A DNA stretch of 14,416 nucleotides, from the NCBI GenBank assembly GCA_016935955.1, contig JAFGPY010000432.1, positions 1-14,416 on the forward strand. The letters run 5' to 3'. How positions within the stretch are numbered: the first letter of the stretch is position 1; each line of letters opens with the position of its first letter. This document shows, one piece after another, positions 7,047-13,643 of the stretch. Origin of the DNA: Planctomycetota bacterium (GTDB taxonomy: Bacteria; Planctomycetota; Phycisphaerae; FEN-1346; JAACEH01). The translations under genes and the position numbers were made by a program. The notes under the pieces were generated by a model, which worked only from the letters and a program-made list of their open reading frames with translations, was not told the origin of the DNA and made no database searches.

Positions 7047-7367
7047 CCCGGTGTCGCCGGGTAGAGGTAAAGCAAGGATCGCTGGCCACGTGGCAGAAGG
7101 GGCACGTGAATTGCCGAACGGCCAGAGTACTGGCATGTGTGCACGTTCACGTCGGTCGCCGGCTGTTTGGATGGCCTTTGACGTGCCGGGCTCTCCGGGC
7201 GGAGTGCTTCAGCGACCTTCTGTCGCAACAGCGTATGTGTATAAAAGCGTAGTGCGGTGCACGCAAAGACTCGATGGCTCTATTCATGTCAATGGCGGCG
7301 TGCCGTTGCGGTTATCGGGGCCTGCGAGCTCTTTGTGTGCTTGCCTCTCGACACTAGTTCTGCACGA
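7047..7367 (+). other. Spacer between the two Cys-rich paralogues, no gene seen
   Basis: About 320 bases without a supported gene. An in-frame open reading stretch from 7051 runs into the second Cys-rich gene, but its residues look like translated non-coding DNA and the true start is at 7381. A -10-like TATAAA at 7240-7245 lacks a good -35 (CTTCTG at 17 bases), so a second internal promoter is possible but weak. Confidence 0.4.
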
Positions 7368-7368
7368 G

Positions 7369-7375
7369 AAAGGAG
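7369..7375 (+). promoter_or_regulatory. Ribosome binding site of Cys-rich gene 2
   Basis: AAAGGAG, 5 bases before the ATG at 7381. It decides the start against a much longer in-frame extension of 110 codons. Confidence 0.8.
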
Positions 7376-7380
7376 ATATC

Positions 7381-7908
7381 ATGGCAACGTCGCGTGTATG
7401 GTTTGCAGGTGTTGCTGTGTTTGCGATCATGTGGACCGTGACGATCGCGATTGGCTCGCCTCAACCGCGAGATGCGCTGAGCGATGAGCAGATGTCGTTG
7501 ATCGTCGGCATGATGGACAAGTGCACAGACATCGACACGTATGGCGAGTGCGACAAAGGGACCGAGCAGAAGAACAACCCTTGTCTTGACTGCAAACAGG
7601 CCGAGGGTGGCGACCAACCCGATGTCTGCCCTCTTGACGGGACTGTGGTGGAGTTCTATAGCGGGCTGACCTATGATGGCTGCAGACTCAATCCGACGGG
7701 GGCATTTGGCTGCAACAAGCTTGGAGATCAGAACTGCTACCGGCCCGCTAAGTGCACGTCGAGTGTCGTCAAGCCGAACTTGAGTTGCGCGACAAACTTC
7801 CTCTGCCAAATACCCGAGGACGACATCAAGGAGTTCAAGTGCAGGGAATGCAAGATTGGTACTTGGGAAGGAGACTGGGTGCCGCGCGATCATGAGAGCT
7901 GCAACTGA
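7381..7908 (+). CDS. Small secreted Cys-rich protein 2 with GG-like propeptide (cassette B)
   Basis: 175 residues, the tandem paralogue of the 6464-6994 product. The signal (MATSRVWFAGVAVFAIMWTV) and propeptide (PQPRDALSDEQMSLIVGM) differ from it at only four of 43 residues, with Met instead of Lys at the -1 position of the GG-like motif. The core shares about 70% of its residues and all 14 cysteines, with the same CLDC and CREC motifs and the shared blocks YSGLTYD, CATNFLCQIPE and GTWEGDWV. Differences cluster just after the propeptide (TDIDTYGECDKGTEQ), in a loop around TSSVVKPNL, and in EDDIKEF. This pattern is what a conserved leader with a drifting mature product would give. It is probably co-transcribed with its neighbours. 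Confidence 0.85.
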   Translation: MATSRVWFAGVAVFAIMWTVTIAIGSPQPRDALSDEQMSLIVGMMDKCTDIDTYGECDKGTEQKNNPCLDCKQAEGGDQPDVCPLDGTVVEFYSGLTYDGCRLNPTGAFGCNKLGDQNCYRPAKCTSSVVKPNLSCATNFLCQIPEDDIKEFKCRECKIGTWEGDWVPRDHESCN

Positions 7909-8128
7909 GAACTACTGGACAGCCGAGACTCGTATCTGCCTCTGCGTGTCGTGAGGGGCGTTGGCAGCCTTCGGAGTCCAGCCTTGTCGGAAGCCCAAAG
8001 GTGTTCTGGGGCCCGTGCTGAGAAGCCATTTGGCTATGGTGATTGCCTGGCAAGCTTGAGATCGGGCCACGGAGAAGAGGGCCTGTCTGCGTTCGGGGCA
8101 AGTGGTTCCACGCGAGGGAGAAGAGACC

Positions 8129-9352
8129 ATGGCAAGGGCGCTATCACGAACACGTCGTAACGTACTCGCGGTCTGGGTTGTTGTGGGGGGCGTTGCGGCT
8201 GTTCTCTCGGGCGGCAGCGGCATCGCCCATGCTGATACCCTTAAGGGCGATCGGGACTTGCTGCTTCTCGTGGCAGACGCCTTTGAGGCGAATAAGGAGC
8301 GACTGAGCACGTGGCAGGGGGAAGTGCAGATTACCGAGGGAACGGAGGGTGGCGCCTCGAGGCCGCCAACCAAGTCGCGAGCGGAGTTTGTGGTTGATCG
8401 AGAGAGCGATTCAATGTTGTGGCGATGGCATGCTGCAGCGTTGAAGACACCGGAGGGCTCGAGGCCAGCGTATTACGGAGCGGGCATGGTTAAGGGCTCC
8501 GCGATATACCGATTCGGTCCATTTCGGGGCACAGGTCCTGATGGGCCCGCCATCGTGAACAAAGTCCCTCGCCCGGACACTCCGACGCCCATCGCTGGCT
8601 GGGGAGGCGAGTTCAACCCCATGGTCTACTTCAATGAGATGAGCTATGATACGCCAAAGACGTTGCGGTGGTATCACCGGAATGCCGATCACCCGAAGCT
8701 GATCGGCGGTTCTGTGAGAAGAGAGGGCGACCTCGTCATTCTCGAGATCGGCGATGATTCGGTGACGACTCAACACGTCTTTGACCTGTCAAAGGGGGGC
8801 AACCGAGTATCGTTTCACGCCAAGGACAGCGTCGTCGAAGAGCAATGGAGCGTTGATTATGAGAAGGTGGGGGACGTGTTCGTTCCTGTCACCGCGACGT
8901 ACAAGAACAGTCGTAGCGACGGGGACGTCCGTCTGGCAGTGGCAGTCCGATTTGAGAAGAACCTTGTCAATACTCCACTGGCCCCCCGGACCTTCGACCT
9001 GGGTCAACTGGGGGTGCGTCCAGGCGACACAGTCGTCGATGCCTCTGTCGGGCTTTCCTTTGCCTATCGCCCTGAGTTGGCGGACCTCAACCAAGTCGGA
9101 GAGACAGTCCCGCAGGACATCGGCCTGACCGTCGAGGAGACCGTCACCGATGGCGGAGGAGAAGCGGTTTCCCATAGCATGGCACGCGACGAAGAGAAGA
9201 GCCGTCCAGATGTCAGCGGGGCAAGTAGTCCGCTGGGTGACACGGCCCGTACTCGAGGGCGGGGTTTCTGGCTGATCTGTGCCGCGTGCGCCGTCTTGGC
9301 CGCCGGCGTCTTCGTGGTTGTGTTGAGGAGACGGGCTCAGGTACGCCAGTAA
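8129..9352 (+). CDS. Exported protein with C-terminal membrane anchor, LolA/RseB-like (cassette B)
   Basis: 407 residues. The signal has a Tat-like start (RTRRNVLAVW) and a cleavage site near AHA-D (about residue 36). The body begins with a helix and LSTWQGEVQIT, a typical opening of LolA/RseB-like beta proteins, then alternates strands such as SRAEFVVDRESDSMLWRW and SVDYEKVGDVFVPVTATY. Toward the end comes a segment FDLGQLGVRPGDTVVDASVG, a type seen in exported planctomycete proteins. An acidic linker leads to a C-terminal membrane helix (380-399) and RRR (400-402). Start: the ATG at 8129 has GGGAG at 8116-8120, 8 bases upstream; an in-frame GTG at 8102 lacks such a site. Same layout and cassette position as 3108-4376. 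Function unknown; it may tether or recognise the Cys-rich product. Confidence 0.78.
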   Translation: MARALSRTRRNVLAVWVVVGGVAAVLSGGSGIAHADTLKGDRDLLLLVADAFEANKERLSTWQGEVQITEGTEGGASRPPTKSRAEFVVDRESDSMLWRWHAAALKTPEGSRPAYYGAGMVKGSAIYRFGPFRGTGPDGPAIVNKVPRPDTPTPIAGWGGEFNPMVYFNEMSYDTPKTLRWYHRNADHPKLIGGSVRREGDLVILEIGDDSVTTQHVFDLSKGGNRVSFHAKDSVVEEQWSVDYEKVGDVFVPVTATYKNSRSDGDVRLAVAVRFEKNLVNTPLAPRTFDLGQLGVRPGDTVVDASVGLSFAYRPELADLNQVGETVPQDIGLTVEETVTDGGGEAVSHSMARDEEKSRPDVSGASSPLGDTARTRGRGFWLICAACAVLAAGVFVVVLRRRAQVRQ

Positions 9353-9580
9353 CGAGCATCGGAGACCGTCGAAGACCGACGAAAGACAACGTCCGCCGGC
9401 AACAAATCCCGTTCACGGATCGTCCCGTGCACCCGGAAGGAAAGGACTCCTCTAATGAACCTTCCTGGTTCAGGTGCGGCCCTGCGATGAAATCAGTGTC
9501 AGGACTTTGCTGTACGGGGCAGACAGTGCCGGGTCTGTTCCCCAACGGCTGGTGTCCTGGACAGATGGGAGAGGCTCAAT

Positions 9581-11137
9581 ATGCTGGCGTGTTTCCCGAA
9601 GAGTCAGTTCACCGAAGCCCTCTGGGCGTGGCGGCGCGCCCCCGCAATTCTCGTACTTGTGTGTGGCGCTTGCGCCTGCCTCACTGGGTCAAGTGCGTTT
9701 GGCCAGTGCTCGAACAGTGGTGATGATCCGCCCGCCCAATGCGCGCAGCACTGCATAAAGTACATCTGTGCGCTCAACGGCGTGCCCGCCACACTCGAGG
9801 ATGCCTGTTCCTTGCTGCCGCCGAAACCATCGGGAGAGAGCATGCTGGAATTGGCCGAGGCCCTTGAGAAGCTCGGATTTGCGGCGCAAGGAAAGAGAAT
9901 CGACTGGGACTCGCTGCAGGCGGAACAACTACCTGTCATTGCTCACTACGCTGACAACCACTTTGTGGTCGTGGAACAGTTCATTGAGGGCTACGTGGCT
10001 GTCCTTGACGGTCGCGGGGCAAGGAGACTCATTCGAAAGGAGACATTCCGGCGCAACTGGGGGGGACATGTTTTGGCCGTGTCGTCGCCCCATGACGGCC
10101 GAATGCTTCCGGCCAACGTGCCGGCACCATCTGCTGGCGAACCCCGCATACGTTTCAAGACACTCTTTCTCGACTGCGGCGATCTGGAGACAGAAAGAGG
10201 GCATGTCATCTTTGAGTTTCCATTCACGAACACAGGGAAAGCGGATCTGAGAATAGAGGCGATCACTGTTTCTTGTGGGTGCATGGCGCCTGCCTACCCT
10301 AAGGAAGGCATCCCGGCTGGTGGCGGCGGCACGATCACCATAGACTACGATCTCAGAGGGGCGGCCGGCCCCTTTGGCAAGGCGGCTATTGTCAGGACCA
10401 ACGACCCGCAGTTCCCGGCGGTACTTCTCAACGTGGCTGGATTCGCCGACAAGAAGCTCTCCGTGCGCCCAGAGTTTCTTCATCTGGGCAGAGTTGTCCT
10501 TGGACATACTGTCCAAGCAGTCTGCTTCGTCAGGTACTGGTCGCGCGAGGAGTTGGAACTCGGAACCCCCACGTGCGATATGCCCGGCGTGGAAGCTAGG
10601 GTAGAGCAGGTCAGCGAAGAACTGATCAGGAGGGTTTTTCACGGAGCACGCCCTGTCGCCGGGGTGTCGCTGGGACGCTACGAGAACTTCTACATGTTGA
10701 CTTTGTCCTGCACGCCCACGAGTGCCACCCCGATGGGCCCACAGAGGTGCAGCGTACGTCTGCCGACGAATCTGCCAGGAAGGAAGGCAATAGACATCAC
10801 GGCGTCGATGGAGATTCTGCCTTCTGTGCAAGCCAAACCTTCCGTTCTCTTCTTGGGCTCTGTAACCGAAGGCGCGGCCGTCGAGGCGACCCTCCACCTC
10901 GTTTCAGCAGGCACGCCCTTCGAAGTTGCTGTGGTGGACACAGGGGGTTCGGGCCTTGTTGCCACTGTGCGAACGATTGACTCCTACACCAAGGAACTCC
11001 GCGTTTCGGGAGTTGCCCGTGATGCCGCCAGCCTGAACCGCCAGAGCGTTCGGCTGAGTATCAGAACGGACAACGTCCCTGAGACGGCCGAAATGGCCAT
11101 ACCGATCCGCGCATACGCAGACAAGCATGCAGACTAG
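9581..11137 (+). CDS. Exported C39-like peptidase / DUF1573 fusion protein (cassette B)
   Basis: 518 residues. A signal peptide spans about residues 16-42 (RRAPAILVLVCGAC..., cleavage near AFG-Q). The C39-like domain follows (about 50-170): CAQHCIKYICALNGVPATLED with the likely catalytic Cys at C58 (the usual Gly after it is Ile), NHFVVVEQF with His at H127, and AVLDGRGARRL with Asp at D143, so a complete Cys-His-Asp set is plausible. A DUF1573 beta-sandwich lies at about 205-290 (FEFPFTNTGKADLRI, SCGC at 231-234, IVRTNDP), and more beta-rich repeats reach the end. Start: GGGAGAGG at 9567-9574, 6 bases upstream of this ATG. It is the last gene of cassette B, 228 bases after its neighbour, and the counterpart of 1570-3111. 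It converges with the 4Fe-4S gene, 44 bases apart. Inferred role: periplasmic processing of the two Cys-rich proteins. Confidence 0.82.
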   Translation: MLACFPKSQFTEALWAWRRAPAILVLVCGACACLTGSSAFGQCSNSGDDPPAQCAQHCIKYICALNGVPATLEDACSLLPPKPSGESMLELAEALEKLGFAAQGKRIDWDSLQAEQLPVIAHYADNHFVVVEQFIEGYVAVLDGRGARRLIRKETFRRNWGGHVLAVSSPHDGRMLPANVPAPSAGEPRIRFKTLFLDCGDLETERGHVIFEFPFTNTGKADLRIEAITVSCGCMAPAYPKEGIPAGGGGTITIDYDLRGAAGPFGKAAIVRTNDPQFPAVLLNVAGFADKKLSVRPEFLHLGRVVLGHTVQAVCFVRYWSREELELGTPTCDMPGVEARVEQVSEELIRRVFHGARPVAGVSLGRYENFYMLTLSCTPTSATPMGPQRCSVRLPTNLPGRKAIDITASMEILPSVQAKPSVLFLGSVTEGAAVEATLHLVSAGTPFEVAVVDTGGSGLVATVRTIDSYTKELRVSGVARDAASLNRQSVRLSIRTDNVPETAEMAIPIRAYADKHAD

Positions 11138-11181
11138 TCGCCCTTCTACTTCACGGTGCTGGGGCCCTGCGTCCGAAGTCT

Positions 11182-12057
11182 TCAGATTGTGTTCCTATTG
11201 GTGGCCGCTCCAGTATCGGCACCCGGCGACTGGGCGTCGCAGAGGATGCCCAGCGTGTCGCGCAGGACCTCTCCGCGGCAACCGACCATGATGTCGCGCA
11301 CGGGCAACGTGCGTCCGCTTCGCCGCGCCGCCTCGCGGGCCAGGGCCACAATGCCGCCGCAGCACGGCACCTCCATGTGAACCAGCACCAGGCCGCGCAC
11401 CGCATTGCGTCGCAGAATCTCCGTCAGCTTGTCGGCGTAAGCGGCCGCATCGTCCAACTTCGGACAGCCCACGGCCACGGCCCGGCCGCCGAGCAGTTCG
11501 CCCAGAAGGAGCGGCGCGGCGAAGGCCGTGCAATCGGCCGCGATCACCAACTCGCGGTCCTGGAAGAACGGGGCCTCCAGCGGCAGGAGCGACAGTTGCA
11601 CGGGCCAATGGCCCAACGATCCGGCAGCCGTCTTCGCCCGCCCGCCGCCCGTGGTCGCCGGCCCTGCTTCGACTGCCGACGGGGCCGCAGCGAACTCCAT
11701 GACCCTCATTCCCAGGCACCCGCCGCCGCGAGGCGCTGCAGGCCCCGTGGCACAGGGCGAAGCGGGAGCCTCGTGTGCCTTGCCGCCCGACGCAAGGGCC
11801 GCATGACGGCGAGCACCCACTCCCCGCGCCGCCACAACGGCCAGGTCGTCGAAATCGTCGGCCTCGCGCTGTTCGACCGAAATGGCGTCCTGCGGGCACG
11901 TGCCCAGACACGCGCCAAGACCGTCGCAGTAGCTCTCCTTGACCAACCGGGCCTTGCCGTCCACCAGGGTCAGGGCGCCCTCGGCACAGTTTGGAATGCA
12001 CAGGCCGCAACCGTTGCACCTGGCTTCGTCGATCCTGACGATACTCCGCACGGACAT
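11182..12057 (-). CDS. 4Fe-4S dicluster ferredoxin-like protein
   Basis: 291 residues, cytoplasmic (no signal). The N-terminus carries a classic cluster motif CNGCGLCIPNC (C14, C17, C20, C24) and a second set CDGLGACLGTCP (C44, C50, C54). A low-complexity Ala/Gly linker follows (about 70-140), then a conserved C-terminal domain with AADCTAFAAP, VGCPKLDD, HMEVPCCGG and MVGCRGEVL. I recognise this architecture as a family common in strict anaerobes, where members often lie near or are co-regulated with hybrid cluster protein; the biochemical role is not established. Start: AAAGGAGG at 12063-12070, 5 bases before the ATG. A Crp/Fnr-type palindrome and a -10 box upstream suggest control by oxygen, redox state or nitrogen oxides. 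Confidence 0.88.
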   Translation of the reverse strand: MSVRSIVRIDEARCNGCGLCIPNCAEGALTLVDGKARLVKESYCDGLGACLGTCPQDAISVEQREADDFDDLAVVAARGVGARRHAALASGGKAHEAPASPCATGPAAPRGGGCLGMRVMEFAAAPSAVEAGPATTGGGRAKTAAGSLGHWPVQLSLLPLEAPFFQDRELVIAADCTAFAAPLLLGELLGGRAVAVGCPKLDDAAAYADKLTEILRRNAVRGLVLVHMEVPCCGGIVALAREAARRSGRTLPVRDIMVGCRGEVLRDTLGILCDAQSPGADTGAATNRNTI

Positions 12058-12105
12058 GATGGCCTCCTTTGCCGTCTTACCGAATACGTGTCACAGTCTG
12101 CCCCA

Positions 12106-12147
12106 ACTATAGGCGGCTTGCGGCGGGGAGTCCTTGACGCGTGTCAA
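12106..12147 (-). promoter_or_regulatory. Promoter of the 4Fe-4S gene with a Crp/Fnr-family operator at -41.5
   Basis: TTGAC-GCGT-GTCAA (12134-12147) is a perfect palindrome with 5-base arms and a 4-base spacer, the form bound by Fnr- and HcpR-like members of the Crp/Fnr family. On the minus strand TATAGT (12111-12106) is a good -10 box, which predicts a transcription start at 12099. The palindrome centre (12140.5) then falls exactly at -41.5, the class II activator position, and no separate -35 is needed. The leader is about 42 bases. Confidence 0.6.
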
Positions 12148-12210
12148 ATCCGGCCGTTTTCGGAGGCGGCTTTTTTTGCGGTCGTATCGCAGCCGGAGCC
12201 CGGCCATGGG

Positions 12211-12239
12211 CTGACCTTTACGCCGTGCTGGCGTATAAT
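12211..12239 (+). promoter_or_regulatory. Sigma70-type promoter of the DHH-like gene
   Basis: CTGACC (12211-12216), a 17-base spacer, and a perfect TATAAT (12234-12239). The predicted start is near 12246, about 24 bases before the chosen ATG at 12270. This also argues against a longer protein starting at 12141, because that start would lie upstream of the promoter. Confidence 0.65.
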
Positions 12240-12269
12240 CTGGATAGGCCGATTCCGAGGAGCGCCGTG

Positions 12270-13337
12270 ATGAGCGAATCCGAGGCAGCGTCCCTTTTCG
12301 ACAGCTTCTGCGACCAGGCCGCCGGGCGGCCCATGGCCGTGGCCTGTCGCGACGATGCCGCGGGGCTGGCGGCCGCCGAAATGGCTCGCCGCTGGTTCGC
12401 CGAGCGAGGGCAGGGGCCGATCACGATTCTGACTCCGGGCAAGGCCGAGTTGCTGACCGGCGCGAGGCTGGCCGAACGGGTCCGGGGTACGGGCGCCCGG
12501 GCGCTGCTGGCCCTGGACTTGGGCGCCGGCGACGAGTGCGTTGCTGCCGATTGTCCCACGCTGCAGATCGACGTTCATCGCCACGCGCCGGACCTCAAGG
12601 CCCCGATCATTGAGCCTCCTTCGCCCGACGCAGCCCGACCGGCCGGTGTGGTCCTTTACGATTTGCTGCAGCGGCTTGGGCCGGTGACCGGTCTGGAGTG
12701 GCTGGCGGCGATTGCCGCCGAGGCAGGGCACCCCAAGGCCGCTCTCCCCGCGCCTCAGGAGGCGGGCAAGTCCTATGCCAGGACCGCATTGCGAGAGGTG
12801 CAGGTGCTACTCAACAGCGGCTGCCGCGACCGCGAGCAGGCCGTCGGCCCCGCCTTGGTTCTGTTGGCCCGAAGCGATGGTCCGGAAGACTTCCTGGCCG
12901 GCGAGTCGTCGGAACTGGAACGGTTGCGGATGGCGCGGACGGCGGTCATGCAGGCCGTGGCCCAATGGTCCCACCACCGGCCGTATTTCATGTGGCGCGT
13001 CGCCCTCGTGCCCATGGCCTCCGCGAGCCGCATAGAAGATATACTAGCAGCGATGTGGGCGCGCCAGCTGGCCAACTACATGATAGTGGCCGCCAACAGC
13101 GGCTACGTTGTGGGCAAGGTCCACGTGGTAGCCCGGTCCGATTCCCCCAAACGGGACCTGTTGCGGCTGCTGGACAAGACGGCTCCAACCGAACTGGAGC
13201 GCCCGTTCGCCGTGGGGCGGCCGGACTATGTCGAGGCCGTCCTGCCGACCGACGCGTGGGAGCGTATGCTGGCCGGGATGCGTTTCCGGGCTCCGAACAA
13301 GCTTATCCCCCACCTGCCGCAACCCTCGCTGTTCTGA
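12270..13337 (+). CDS. DHH-phosphoesterase-like protein with degenerate motifs
   Basis: 355 residues, no signal peptide. The N-terminal half follows the order of a DHH domain: VACRDDAAGLAAAEM (about 24-38) in place of the metal-binding DxDG motif, ALDLGAGDE (81-89), and LQIDVHRHAPD (98-108) where DHH is expected. The C-terminal half (NYMIVAANSGYVVGKVHVVARS and LLRLLDKTAPTE) resembles a DHHA1-like region without a clear GGGH. DHH proteins cleave phosphodiesters (RecJ, oligoribonuclease NrnA, cyclic-di-AMP enzymes); the altered metal ligands here make activity doubtful. Start: GAGGAG at 12257-12262, 7 bases upstream, and a promoter at 12211-12239 both support this ATG over an in-frame one at 12141. 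High GC, like dnaE. Confidence 0.6.
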   Translation: MSESEAASLFDSFCDQAAGRPMAVACRDDAAGLAAAEMARRWFAERGQGPITILTPGKAELLTGARLAERVRGTGARALLALDLGAGDECVAADCPTLQIDVHRHAPDLKAPIIEPPSPDAARPAGVVLYDLLQRLGPVTGLEWLAAIAAEAGHPKAALPAPQEAGKSYARTALREVQVLLNSGCRDREQAVGPALVLLARSDGPEDFLAGESSELERLRMARTAVMQAVAQWSHHRPYFMWRVALVPMASASRIEDILAAMWARQLANYMIVAANSGYVVGKVHVVARSDSPKRDLLRLLDKTAPTELERPFAVGRPDYVEAVLPTDAWERMLAGMRFRAPNKLIPHLPQPSLF

Positions 13338-13468
13338 TCGCCTGGGCAATAGCCGGATCGTGAGGAATTTCGCGCACGGCGGGCCGGTTAATGTGCGTAA
13401 CCTTCTGTCCAAGATACACTTACTGGTGTGCCGGACGTGCCCGACGTGTCTGCTGGCGTGGAAATTGC

Positions 13469-13496
13469 TTGAATCAGCCTTGTCATCTGATAGACT
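13469..13496 (+). promoter_or_regulatory. Candidate promoter of pyrF
   Basis: TTGAAT (13469-13474), a 16-base spacer, and TAGACT (13491-13496), each 4 of 6 to consensus, in the only AT-richer patch of the gap. The predicted start is just before the inverted repeats at 13509. Weak by itself. Confidence 0.3.
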
Positions 13497-13508
13497 CGTA
13501 CGTGATTG

Positions 13509-13596
13509 TCTGGCGCCATAGGGGCGACCGTCCCGGGGGTGACGCCAGAACGGTTGACCGTGTCGGAGGCCCCGACCAGAAGCGTCGCGGCCTCCG
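13509..13596 (+). promoter_or_regulatory. Structured pyrF leader with three consecutive inverted repeats
   Basis: Three perfect arm pairs follow one another: TCTGGCG/CGCCAGA (13509-13515 and 13543-13549), CGGT/ACCG (13551-13554 and 13557-13560), and CGGAGGCC/GGCCTCCG (13564-13571 and 13589-13596). They end about 47 bases before the pyrF start. No T-run follows any of them. They could form a structured 5' leader that controls pyrF; I do not recognise a known riboswitch or PyrR-binding loop. Confidence 0.4.
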
Positions 13597-13643
13597 CCGT
13601 GATATTTCAGGCAAACCATTGAAGCCAGGGGAGAGGATCGCAA

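Larger units (their letters stand above)
7368..7959 (+). repeat. Tandem duplication, unit 2 (Cys-rich gene 2 with flanks)
   Basis: Second unit of the duplication described at 6451-7046. Upstream of 7368 the two copies show no clear similarity, so the duplicated unit is the gene with its ribosome binding site and a short 3' flank, without a promoter. Confidence 0.75.

Noticed and set aside
7051..7380. Upstream extension of the second Cys-rich gene by 110 codons
   Set aside because: The ribosome binding site, signal peptide and alignment with the paralogue all fix the start at 7381.
9929..10897. Minus-strand open frame of 322 codons opposite the cassette B C39-like gene
   Set aside because: The plus-strand protein has recognisable C39-like and DUF1573 motifs over the same bases; the antisense product resembles nothing.
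12153..12177. GCCG/CGGC stem followed by seven T residues, terminator-like on the plus strand
   Set aside because: The stem has only 4 bp with a 10-base loop, and no plus-strand transcript is expected to end there; it lies in a divergent promoter region.
11377..12270. Plus-strand open frame of 297 codons opposite the 4Fe-4S gene
   Set aside because: The minus frame encodes two clear Fe-S cluster motifs with a strong ribosome binding site; this is its shadow.
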